This document shows positions 52,372-59,113 of a DNA stretch of 64,000 nucleotides, piece after piece; the stretch's first letter is position 1, and every line of letters starts with the position of its first letter. The notes below the pieces were generated by a model. It did not search any database. It worked only from the letters and a program-made list of their open reading frames with translations, and was not told the origin of the DNA. The DNA comes from Saccharopolyspora shandongensis (GTDB lineage: Bacteria > Actinomycetota > Actinomycetes > Mycobacteriales > Pseudonocardiaceae): positions 1 to 64,000 of the forward strand of contig NZ_FNOK01000055.1 in NCBI RefSeq assembly GCF_900106995.1, read 5' to 3'. A program made the position numbers and the translations under genes.

Positions 52372-52588
52372 GAGCCTGTTGGTGAATGGTCTGGGTGGGT
52401 GGTCGCTTAGCGGAACCTGAGAGGTTCCCTGGAGGAGTGGGTGCCCCTCCTGATGTATGTCCAATACGCGGCGGAGGGGCCGTCCTCGCCAGGAAACCTC
52501 TCAGAACCCGCCGATGGTCGTCTTGACAAGGTGGATGCAAGCGGCTGCGCCGCTTCCACAGGCGCGGACGGCATTCGCCGACAGGCTC
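52372..52588. mobile_element. MITE-like element at the giant gene's stop codon
   Basis: The element starts GAGCCTGTTGGTGAATG and ends CATTCGCCGACAGGCTC, imperfect terminal inverted repeats of about 17 bp. TAA lies directly on each side (52369-52371 and 52589-52591), as expected for a 3-bp target duplication; the left TAA is also the stop codon of the giant gene. It contains the palindrome AAGCGGCTGCGCCGCTT and no gene. A shorter, inverted copy of its right half is at 60690-60832. TIR style and 3-bp duplication recall IS5-family derivatives; the parent is not in the window. Confidence 0.75.
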
Positions 52589-52652
52589 TAAGACCGCAGT
52601 CGGTGCCGGAACCGCAGCACCAGGACGTGAACTGGTACCTGACCGTCGGGTA

Positions 52653-53492
52653 CTAGGCGTTGATCACTTCGTCGCTCGCGTGGCCCTCGTGCTGCTCGAC
52701 GAGCCGCTGCCACAGTCGATCGCGCTCATCGCCGGTGAACAGGGTCCGCTGGATCCCGAACACGTCACCTGCCGCCGTCCACCATGCTTCGGGGGTTTCG
52801 AGTACTTCTTCGGCACCGTGGCGGTTCAAGGTCAAAGCCTTGAGAGTGTCGACGCCTGTCGCGTCGCGGCGCATCAGCATGCAGAGGCGGACAAAACCCG
52901 ACTCCGGCGCTGTCGACAGCCACACCCACTTTTCCGCGAAGTCGGCCATCTTCGCGACGCCGGGCGCAACGTCGAAACCGACAAAGGCTCCCGCCGGGTC
53001 GTGGTCGAACCGCCAGCCGCCCGGTGCCACCTCGGACGGCCGGATCCGGTAGGTGTAACGGCCCTGGTCATACGAACCTTCGCGCAGCCGTAGCGGCAAA
53101 TGGAAGCCGTCTCCCAACCCGGCGTCCACCAGCCACGCCGCTTCGGGGGCTTCCGGCAGGCCGGTGACGGTCAGCGCTAGGTGATTCCGGCTGATTTTCG
53201 GCGGATCCTCCGTGCTGTGCTGCACTCCGCCAAGATGGCGGGTGACCTGGTAACCGAGCTCGCGCAGCAGCGCGGAGAAGGCGCCATTGAGGTGGTAGCA
53301 GCCGCCACCGCGGCCCTGCAGTATTCGCGCTGTTGAGGCCGACGGATCCAGCGAGGGCGGCTGCCCGAACTGGAGATCCAGCATCTCATACGGCACCCGT
53401 TCGACGTGTGCCGCCTGCAACCTCTGCAACGCCGCCAGGCTCGGCGGTTCACGTTCGAGACCGAGTCGTGCCAAGTAGCCGAGTACGTCCAC
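52653..53492 (-). CDS. nat: Arylamine N-acetyltransferase
   Basis: 279 residues, the usual NAT length. Transfers acetyl from acetyl-CoA to arylamines or hydrazines in the cytoplasm; relatives such as RifF act as amide synthases in macrolactam pathways. The catalytic triad is visible: Cys65 in 'GRGGGCYHLNGAFSALL', His104 in 'RNHLALTV' and Asp123 in 'WLVDAGLGDG'. 'HVERVPYEMLDLQFG' near residue 29 is the typical N-terminal motif. Start is a GTG; a GGAGG lies about 17 nt upstream, rather far, so the exact start is not certain. It reads towards the giant gene, with the MITE between them. No biosynthetic cluster is seen nearby, so a detoxifying role is more likely than antibiotic cyclisation. Confidence 0.9.
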   Translation of the reverse strand: MDVLGYLARLGLEREPPSLAALQRLQAAHVERVPYEMLDLQFGQPPSLDPSASTARILQGRGGGCYHLNGAFSALLRELGYQVTRHLGGVQHSTEDPPKISRNHLALTVTGLPEAPEAAWLVDAGLGDGFHLPLRLREGSYDQGRYTYRIRPSEVAPGGWRFDHDPAGAFVGFDVAPGVAKMADFAEKWVWLSTAPESGFVRLCMLMRRDATGVDTLKALTLNRHGAEEVLETPEAWWTAAGDVFGIQRTLFTGDERDRLWQRLVEQHEGHASDEVINA

Positions 53493-53515
53493 GGCGGGAG
53501 TATAAGATCCTCCGG

Positions 53516-53559
53516 GCGCGAACGGGAACCTTCTGTTGCGCGAACGGGAACCTTCTGTT
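53516..53559. repeat. Two tandem 22-bp repeats upstream of nat
   Basis: GCGCGAACGGGAACCTTCTG plus TT occurs twice head to tail (53516-53537 and 53538-53559). The repeats lie 24-67 bp upstream of the nat start, in promoter or leader position, and may be a double operator. Confidence 0.6.
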
Positions 53560-53671
53560 GGTCGCCCCCCTGCGGGGCGCGAGAGTGACGGGGACGCAGC
53601 AAGACCAGGCCTGGTAGTGATCGAGCCCGGCCTTCCAACCCGTAGGACGGGTAGTCCTCGTCGTTGGGGGT

Positions 53672-53715
53672 GCGGCCGGGCGGTGTGTCGGGGGACGTTC
53701 GCTCCGCCCGGCCGC
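53672..53715. terminator. Perfect 12-bp hairpin
   Basis: GCGGCCGGGCGG (53672-53683) and CCGCCCGGCCGC (53704-53715) are perfect inverse complements with a 20-nt loop. With the hairpin at 53718-53760 it forms a double barrier between the minus-strand small genes and nat. Confidence 0.5.
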
Positions 53716-53717
53716 GC

Positions 53718-53768
53718 GGCTCGATGCCGCCGCGAGTCGGGGAGGTCGCGGCATCGAGCCGGGTTTTT
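53718..53768. terminator. Strong hairpin terminator
   Basis: GGCTCGATGCCGC (53718-53730) pairs perfectly with GCGGCATCGAGCC (53748-53760). On the plus strand it is followed by GGGTTTTT. It directly follows the stop of the minus-strand gene at 53767, so it probably ends that transcript; the T-run would also serve plus-strand transcripts. Confidence 0.7.
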
Positions 53769-53919
53769 AGAGCGCGCGAAGGCGCTGGATGATCCGGTCT
53801 TTGAGCTCGTGGTCGATTCGGGCCCAGACGGGCGGCTCGGTGAATCGCCAGGCGTGGTTGTCGGTGGTCGGGGTGTCGTCGGGTTCGGGGTCGACTGGGG
53901 TGCCGTCGGGCCACCGCAT
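53767..53919 (-). CDS. Small hypothetical protein
   Basis: Fifty residues, 'MRWPDGTPVDPEPDDTPTTD' to 'ELKDRIIQRLRAL', acidic then basic. The ATG at 53919 is 8 nt after the stop of the zinc-finger gene, so the two are probably co-transcribed and translationally coupled. A terminator hairpin follows at once. I do not recognise the family; positional evidence is the main support. Confidence 0.5.
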   Translation of the reverse strand: MRWPDGTPVDPEPDDTPTTDNHAWRFTEPPVWARIDHELKDRIIQRLRAL

Positions 53920-53927
53920 GGGAGAGG

Positions 53928-54167
53928 TCACCGGGGCCAGCCCTTCATTTCTTTGAGCAGCGCGTTGCAGTCTGGGCATGTCCGGGCGTGAATCCAGTCC
54001 ATTTCGGACGGATTGGCCAAGGCGAAGGTGTTGCCGCAGAACGCTTCGTCGGCTGTGCCGGCGTCCAGGCGGCTACCGGCGAAAGCGTGCCGCACGAGGC
54101 CGTAGGTGCTGGACTCGTCTGGCACTGGCAACCAGAAGTAGCGCTGCTCTGTCTGGGGCTGGGACAT
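53928..54167 (-). CDS. Small zinc-finger-type protein
   Basis: 79 residues. 'RYFWLPVPDESSTYGLVRHA' is followed by 'EAFCGNTF' and 'DWIHARTCPDCNALLKEM', giving a Cys and a Cys-x2-Cys with a nearby His, a likely zinc site. Small proteins of this layout are common in actinomycetes next to DUF5753 regulators, which is the arrangement here: the gene diverges from the regulator across a 397-bp spacer. The ATG at 54167 is chosen because the conserved part begins right after it. Function not known. Confidence 0.65.
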   Translation of the reverse strand: MSQPQTEQRYFWLPVPDESSTYGLVRHAFAGSRLDAGTADEAFCGNTFALANPSEMDWIHARTCPDCNALLKEMKGWPR

Positions 54168-54449
54168 GAGAACTCCAGTGTTCGGAGGTTGTAGGGGTGG
54201 CGGGCGGCGCGCGGAGCCCGAGGGGGGCGCGGTGTCGGGGGCACCGCTCGGTCTCGACGCAGCGCCGCCCGCCTCATATGCCCGGTCCGTCCCGTCGGGA
54301 GGGGGCACGGACGGCCCGGGCAGGTCTCAGGAGTGCTGAAGGTCGCTGGTACAGGCGAGCTTCCGCCTGGCATCCGCTGCCTCAGCAAGGACCTTCTGCA
54401 TCACATGGCCTCAATCTCATCTCGCGTATGTTCATGCGATGAAGGTATC

Positions 54450-54460
54450 GTGATAATCAC
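54450..54460. promoter_or_regulatory. Palindrome GTGATAATCAC
   Basis: GTGAT-A-ATCAC is a perfect palindrome around a central base, about 105 bp before the regulator start and in the only A/T-rich stretch. A plausible operator for the helix-turn-helix protein encoded next to it. Confidence 0.45.
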
Positions 54461-54467
54461 TATTTGC

Positions 54468-54487
54468 CTACCCGCCCGATCGGGTAG
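54468..54487. promoter_or_regulatory. Inverted repeat CTACCC-N8-GGGTAG
   Basis: Six-bp arms separated by 8 bp, just downstream of the first palindrome. It may be a second operator. Confidence 0.35.
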
Positions 54488-54564
54488 CACCGAGCGATAC
54501 CCTTCGTGATGGAAAGGAGGGGTGCTCGCTCGGACAATGCCCGCACGACGCAGGAGAGCACCCA

Positions 54565-55464
54565 ATGCCGATGGCCAAGATGCGTACCGCCAGGAAGCTC
54601 TTGCTGGGGCGCGAAATCGCCCACATGATCGAGACCGCCGACATCTCGCAAGCCGACGCGGCGAAGATCATCGAGTCCAGTCAGAGCCGTATCGCTGGCT
54701 TGATCAGCGGCATGGGGACGATCTCCGTTGGCGATCTGGATCTGCTGGCGACGCGCCTCGGATTCACCGATGACGGCCACCGGGAGACGTTGCGCGAGCT
54801 GCGCCGGGACAACCACAAGCGTGGCTTCTGGTCAACCGGTCACAACCGTGCGTACGCAGAGGATCTGCGACTCCTGATCGACCTGGAGAAGCACGCGGAC
54901 CAGATCCGGCAGTCTGAGGTCGAGGTCGTGCCCGGTCTGCTTCAGACCGAAGCCTACGCACGCGCCATGCATGCGGACCAACCAGAGATCGATGGCGTCA
55001 CCGTCGAAGACCGCGTGGCGGCGCGAGTCGCGCGCCAGGACATTCTCGACAAGTCCGAGCCACCCACGATCCAGGTCGTCATGAGTGAGTCGTGCTTGCG
55101 CCGCATGTGGGCCCCAGCAGACGTGATGCAGCAGCAGATCGAGTATCTGATCAAGTTGTCGAACCGGCCGAACGTGATGATTCAGGTGATGCCGTTCCAA
55201 GCTCCGCCTGGCCGCCGGTCTCCGCTCGGCACCCGCTTCATCCTGCTTCGCGTCCCTTCGCCAGGGGCGGCCGGACCACTCGAACTCGCATACGCGGAAG
55301 GTCAAAGCGAGATCCGCTACCTGGACGACAAGAAGGCGCTTGCCGCACATGAGACAGCCTGGGCGCGCATCACGAACGCGGCCCTGCGGTTCGATGAGAG
55401 CCGGAAGTTCATGAAGGCGGTGTCACGCGACTACGCTGAGCAGGCGAAAAACACCACCAGCTAG
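54565..55464 (+). CDS. XRE-type regulator with DUF5753 (Scr1 family)
   Basis: 299 residues. The N-terminal helix-turn-helix covers about residues 10-70 ('LLGREIAHMIETADISQADA', 'AKIIESSQSRIAGLISG'). The DUF5753 part begins near 'LRLLIDLEKHADQIRQSEVE' with the signature 'VPGLLQTEAYARAMH'. A ribosome-binding site AGGAG sits 8 nt before the ATG. A DUF397-type gene follows after 10 nt. This is the common Streptomyces/Pseudonocardiaceae pair, described as the toxin-antitoxin-like Scr1/Scr2 system and linked to development (the WhiJ/AbaA paralogue family). Probable autoregulation through the palindromes upstream. Confidence 0.9.
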   Translation: MPMAKMRTARKLLLGREIAHMIETADISQADAAKIIESSQSRIAGLISGMGTISVGDLDLLATRLGFTDDGHRETLRELRRDNHKRGFWSTGHNRAYAEDLRLLIDLEKHADQIRQSEVEVVPGLLQTEAYARAMHADQPEIDGVTVEDRVAARVARQDILDKSEPPTIQVVMSESCLRRMWAPADVMQQQIEYLIKLSNRPNVMIQVMPFQAPPGRRSPLGTRFILLRVPSPGAAGPLELAYAEGQSEIRYLDDKKALAAHETAWARITNAALRFDESRKFMKAVSRDYAEQAKNTTS

Positions 55465-55474
55465 GGAGTTCCAC

Positions 55475-55855
55475 ATGAGCACGGTCCCACGACCGCAATT
55501 TGCCGAGCGGGATTTCCGCAAGGCAACACGTAGCGAGCCCGACAAGAGTTGTGTGCGCGTGGCCCGCCGGGACGGTTGGGTCGAGGTGCGTGACGACAAG
55601 ACGGTGTTCGGCGCGCCGGATGACCATCGGCTGGTGTTCACCGCGGAGGAGTTCGATGCCTTCTTAGCCGGTGCTCGGGAAGGCCGGACCGAGGGGCTGT
55701 GCCTGGAGATCACCCGCCGCGACGCGGACGGCATGCACGTGTTCCGCCGGCGCGGCTGGGCAGCCGTCGAGCTGGTGTTCACCGAAGCCGAACTGCTGGC
55801 GTTCCAGGACGGCATCGCCAACCACGAATTCGACGCAATCGCCTACGCCGCATAG
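55475..55855 (+). CDS. DUF397 protein, partner of the regulator
   Basis: 126 residues. The first half is a DUF397 domain: 'FRKATRSEPDKSCVRVARRD', 'VEVRDDKTVFGAPDD', 'LVFTAEEFDAFLAGARE'. The second half ('MHVFRRRGWAAVELVFTEAE', 'LLAFQDGIANHEFD') looks like a diverged second copy, making the protein about twice the usual 60-80 residues. A GGAG precedes the ATG at proper spacing. It is co-transcribed with the upstream regulator. In the Scr1/Scr2 model this small protein binds and counteracts the regulator. Confidence 0.85.
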   Translation: MSTVPRPQFAERDFRKATRSEPDKSCVRVARRDGWVEVRDDKTVFGAPDDHRLVFTAEEFDAFLAGAREGRTEGLCLEITRRDADGMHVFRRRGWAAVELVFTEAELLAFQDGIANHEFDAIAYAA

Positions 55856-55882
55856 GTTTTCCGCTGTCGCCGTCGTGTAAAG

Positions 55883-55926
55883 CCGTGCGTGTTTTGGGGC
55901 GCTATGGCACCCCAAAGCACTCACGG
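55883..55926 (+). terminator. Terminator after the DUF397 gene
   Basis: CCGTGCGTGTTTTGGGG and CCCCAAAGCACTCACGG form a 17-bp stem with two mismatches and a 10-nt loop, 28 nt after the stop codon. No T-run follows, as is usual in actinomycetes. Confidence 0.75.
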
Positions 55927-56069
55927 CCCCTGACCTGCCGGAGCGTCGCTCCAGGCTGAGTGAACGGCACTTTCACGCCCCGCCCGGGATCGGTTGAACC
56001 GGATGCCGCTCGGCATACGTGTGCTGGCCAACAGGTCCGTGCACCGACAAGGCAGTTGGAGGAACCCCC

Positions 56070-56576
56070 GTGACCGAGCCCGGCAGCTGGAGCGAGTTCG
56101 AGCGGATGGAGCAGCGGAAAGCCCAGGATGAGCAGCTGATCCGGGAGTGGGAACGCGCCAACGGCAGCGAGCATGTGCGGCACGTGCGCAACTTCGTCGA
56201 GCACGTGCGCCGGGACATTGGCGTCAACGGCGTCATCGGTCAGGTTGACATCAAACCGGTCGATGGAGGGATCGAGGTCGTCGCTGGGTATCGCATGGAG
56301 TCGGACCCGGTCGATGGTCTGCCAACTTTGCGCCCGTCGGTGTCGAGTCCGGATTCGTCCCGGCCAGACTGCGCTGGCGCGGGCGCCTGCGGGGTGGGTG
56401 AAGTGAGCACACCCCTGATGAAGAGTGTCGAACCGCTGTCTGACCTCGTGTTCCCGGGCGGGCCGGTGACGCAACCGGACTGGGATGGTCCAGGCGGTGC
56501 GGGCGCGGTCGCCGATGTCGCCGATGTCGAAGGTCAGCAGGCCAGTGCGACTGGGTGGAGCGGGCCCCAAACCTGA
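56070..56576 (+). CDS. Hypothetical protein, 3' end replaced by repeat
   Basis: 168 residues from a GTG with a GGAGG 7 nt upstream. The first 80 residues are charged and helical ('FERMEQRKAQDEQLIREWER') followed by a short beta part ('VNGVIGQVDIKPVDGGIEVV', 'AGYRMESDPVD'). The rest is low complexity. The last 13 codons lie in the 34-bp sequence also found at 61452-61485, so the original C-terminus was probably cut by a recombination or insertion event. I do not recognise the family. Confidence 0.6.
   Translation: MTEPGSWSEFERMEQRKAQDEQLIREWERANGSEHVRHVRNFVEHVRRDIGVNGVIGQVDIKPVDGGIEVVAGYRMESDPVDGLPTLRPSVSSPDSSRPDCAGAGACGVGEVSTPLMKSVEPLSDLVFPGGPVTQPDWDGPGGAGAVADVADVEGQQASATGWSGPQT
56536..56569 (+). 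repeat. 34-bp direct repeat, left copy
   Basis: AGCAGGCCAGTGCGACTGGG plus TGGAGCGGGCCCCA is identical to 61452-61485, and both are followed by CCTGATC two bases later. The copies flank about 4.9 kb with transposase remnants, the P450, the decarboxylase and the second MITE. Confidence 0.85.
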
Positions 56577-56690
56577 TCAGTCGCACGTCCCGCAGGAGGT
56601 GGCCCCGTACCAGGCGTGCACGGCGGTGAGGTGCGTGTAGCCGGCGTAGCTGTCGTGCACCAGCACCCCGGTGAACTCCGCGAGGACGCC
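56577..56690 (-). pseudogene. IS66-like transposase fragment
   Basis: Reads 'LAEFTGVLVHDSYAGYTHLT' then 'AVHAWYGA', which matches the DDE core of IS66-type transposases ('G.lvhD.y..Y..l....h..CgAHlLRdl'). After 'YGA' a one-base deletion puts the expected HLLRDV into another frame, where the bases for it are present. The rest of the transposase is absent. It abuts the 34-bp repeat. Confidence 0.6.
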
Positions 56691-56707
56691 GCCAGCATCG
56701 AGGGAGA

Positions 56708-56960
56708 GCGGGAAACCGTACGGCAACGAGACGATCCGCGTTACCCCTGATGGTGAGGTGAGCATTAAACTTCCCGCGCCGTTGGCCGCCTACGCCAACG
56801 CCCGGCACGGCCGCTACGTTCTCGCCTGCCGGTGCGGTTCGCGCACCGCGGGCAGGAGTGGGCCGACCGCATCGAAGCCGACCGTGCGGTGGCCTACCGG
56901 ATTCACTACGACGCTCGGCGCCGTCACGACGCTGCGGCCGTGGCGATTGGACGACGGGTC
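56708..56960 (+). pseudogene. TnpB-like transposase fragment, frameshifted
   Basis: 'GKPYGNETIRVTPDGEVSIK' and 'LPAPLAAYANARHGRYVLAC' are followed, in the next frame, by 'RFAHRGQEWADRIEADRAVA' and 'YRIHYDARR'. Joined, they match part of actinobacterial TnpB-like proteins of IS200/IS605-type elements, as I remember them. A missing C near 56829 explains the frame change. Both ends of the gene are missing. Confidence 0.55.
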
Positions 56961-57214
56961 CAGGGATACCCGGTCCGGCGACGGACGGCACCGCCCCGTA
57001 CCCACCAGAGTGATGGGTGCGGGCATCGGACCGTCCAGGCCCGACCAGGTGCCCCGGGGTGTGACGAACCCCGACCCCATGATCCTGGACCACGCACCCG
57101 ATGCGTCGGCGCCGGACGCGGAGCGAACGCGGGGAACCAGCGTGCCCAACACCGTTCGGGGCACGCGACTGAGCCCGAACAACTCATGCTCAGTCTCTAG
57201 CAACGGTTTCCTGG
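56961..57214. other. Non-coding spacer
   Basis: About 250 bp after the transposase remnants and before the P450 stop. No credible gene, RNA or hairpin was seen; probably decayed DNA. Confidence 0.4.
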
Positions 57215-58543
57215 CTAACGGGCACTCAGACGCATCCGCAGCGATCGTGGGGCGAGGACGGCGCTGGGAGCGGCCCGCACGGCACGTGTGGTGTGCCGGA
57301 GCTCCCAGCGGGCCGCGACCGAAGCAAGCGTGAGCACCGCCTGGTTCAGCCCGAAGGTGTCGCCGATGCACCTGCGGGCCCCCGCAGCGAAGGGCAGGTA
57401 GGCGGTCCGGGGCGGCCTCGCGACGTGGCCGGGCAGCCATCGGTCGGGATCGAAGCGGTCGGGGTCCGGGTACAACCGCGGACTACGGTGAATGAGGTAG
57501 GGACTGTAGATCACGATAGTGCCCGCTGGTAGCGGCTGGCCGGCTAGTTCCGCGTCGGCGGTGACGATTCTGGTGAATATCCACCCCGGCGGGTAGAGGC
57601 GCAGGGTTTCGGTGATGACGCGGTTCGTCAGCTCGAGAGCGGGGAGGTCCTCGGCTTCCGCGACTCGCCTGCCGAGTACCGCGTCGGTCTCGGCGTGCAC
57701 TTGTTCTAGCACATCGGGGTGGGCGGCCAGGAGGTGCAGTGCCCAGCTTAGTGTGGTGGCACTGGTCTCGGTCGCGCCCAACAGCAGGGTGACGACCTGG
57801 TCCCGGATCTCGGACTCCGCCAGCGCCCTGCCGTTGTCGTCGCGGGCGGCGAGCAGCGCCGACAGGACGTCGGCGTGGTCAACGCCGCTCCGCCGGTACT
57901 CCGTGACGCAGGCGTCGACGGCCGCGGCGACGCGTGCCCTGGAGCGTCGGAAGCGCAGGTTTAGCGGGGTGGGCAGATTCTTGAACGGAGGCGGCACGAC
58001 CAGGTTGCGGAACACGCCACGCACGATGTCGTCGAGCGACTCCTCCAGCGCGACAGCCGCCGGTCTGGCGACGTCGGCGACAAACAGGGTTCTGGACACG
58101 ATGCGGCTCGTAAGTGCCTGCATCTGGGCGCGCACGTCAATGACGTCGCCCTGCTGCCATGAGTCGATCATCACGCTGATCTGCTCGGGCATCATCCGTG
58201 CGTAGTTGGTCAGGCGATCGCGGTGGAACGCGGGCTGCAGCAGGCGACGCTGCCGTCGGTGGTCCTGATGTGAACAGGAGACCAGGCCGTTGCCCATCAC
58301 CTCACGGGCCTTGTCGAAGGTCGGGCCACCCTTATCGAAAATTCGGTCGTTCACGAGCAGGTGGTGCACCAGGTCCGGGTCGGTCACGACGAACGCCTTC
58401 CACAGACCGAGCCTGATCCGCACCAGATCGCCGGCAGCGGGCAGAGACGTCAGAAAGCCGAGCGGATTGCGCGCCATCGCGAGTGCGTGGCCCAGCAGGG
58501 GCAGGGCGCCGGGGGCGGTCGGCGCGGTCACTGAGCTAGTCAT
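57215..58543 (-). CDS. Cytochrome P450, terpenoid-oxidising type
   Basis: 442 residues, a complete bacterial P450. The I-helix reads 'LLLGATETSATTLSWALHLL', the ExxR motif is 'ETLRLYPP', and the haem loop is 'PFAAGARRCIGDTFG' with Cys392 as haem ligand. The N-terminal 'PGALPLLGHALAMARNPLGF' and 'GNGLVSCSHQDHRRQRRLLQ' resemble pentalenene oxygenase-like and related terpene P450s. It hydroxylates a small hydrophobic substrate with electrons from a ferredoxin. Neither a ferredoxin nor a terpene cyclase gene is in the window, so the substrate is unknown. A GGAG lies about 8 nt before the ATG. It diverges from a possible small gene at 58635. Confidence 0.92.
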   Translation of the reverse strand: MTSSVTAPTAPGALPLLGHALAMARNPLGFLTSLPAAGDLVRIRLGLWKAFVVTDPDLVHHLLVNDRIFDKGGPTFDKAREVMGNGLVSCSHQDHRRQRRLLQPAFHRDRLTNYARMMPEQISVMIDSWQQGDVIDVRAQMQALTSRIVSRTLFVADVARPAAVALEESLDDIVRGVFRNLVVPPPFKNLPTPLNLRFRRSRARVAAAVDACVTEYRRSGVDHADVLSALLAARDDNGRALAESEIRDQVVTLLLGATETSATTLSWALHLLAAHPDVLEQVHAETDAVLGRRVAEAEDLPALELTNRVITETLRLYPPGWIFTRIVTADAELAGQPLPAGTIVIYSPYLIHRSPRLYPDPDRFDPDRWLPGHVARPPRTAYLPFAAGARRCIGDTFGLNQAVLTLASVAARWELRHTTRAVRAAPSAVLAPRSLRMRLSAR

Positions 58544-58634
58544 TGGCTGGCTCCAGAACCAGGTGATCGTCGGGAGCGGTGGCGGGGGTCCAGACAGCAG
58601 CTCGCTGGGTAGCCATCATGACATCCTGGCAGAT

Positions 58635-58892
58635 ATGTCCACGACGCCAATCGTGCAGTGGAGCTGTTGCCGAGCGGCAAATGGTTGCCCGTTTGCCCTT
58701 TTCTTTTTGCCCTTCTGGGACGACGACCTGTCGATTAGACCCAAACTCGTCCGCATCCGGCTCCCCGGCGATTCGCTGACGCCCGAAGAAGCCGACCTAC
58801 GCCAGCGCATCCAGAACCAAGTACTCCAGACCCTCGGGTACGCGGTCCCGTTTATAGATCACCGGGATGCGGCGCTCACGCCGAGCAAGTGA
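58635..58892 (+). CDS. Possible small protein
   Basis: 85 residues, 'MSTTPIVQWSCCRAANGCPF' to 'VPFIDHRDAALTPSK'. The second half has normal high-GC codon use and a helical acidic stretch ('LTPEEADLRQRIQNQVLQTL'); the first half is less convincing. No clear ribosome-binding site. Divergent from the P450. No family recognised. Confidence 0.3.
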   Translation: MSTTPIVQWSCCRAANGCPFALFFLPFWDDDLSIRPKLVRIRLPGDSLTPEEADLRQRIQNQVLQTLGYAVPFIDHRDAALTPSK

Positions 58893-59113
58893 AGCGACAC
58901 ACCTCTGCCTTTCCAGACATCCGCGCTTGGGTCTGTCGGGAAATTCATCGGTGGATGTGGCGAGGCGGGAGTGGGTCGGTGGCTACGGTCGACTCATCAG
59001 GTGTTGCCAAGGGTGTTCGTCGTCGGCAACCGGTGGTTGGTGAAGCGACTCCCGAAGGACACTTGTGCCGTTGCACGAGTAGCGGCCGAGCATGTTGATG
59101 CCTTGTTGATCTT

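Larger units (their letters stand above)
54168..54564. promoter_or_regulatory. Divergent intergenic region
   Basis: 397 bp between the minus-strand zinc-finger gene and the plus-strand regulator, without a credible gene. It must hold both promoters. An A/T-rich patch at 54445-54470 and two palindromes there are the likely control sites. Confidence 0.55.

Noticed and set aside
55902-56570. Minus-strand frame of 222 codons opposite the small gene at 56070
   Set aside because: No ribosome-binding site and no family motif; the plus-strand frame has a GGAGG at the right distance and sensible codon use.
56814-57440. Minus-strand frame of 208 codons between the transposase remnant and the P450
   Set aside because: It overlaps both a TnpB-like fragment and the P450 3' end in other frames, and shows no motif.
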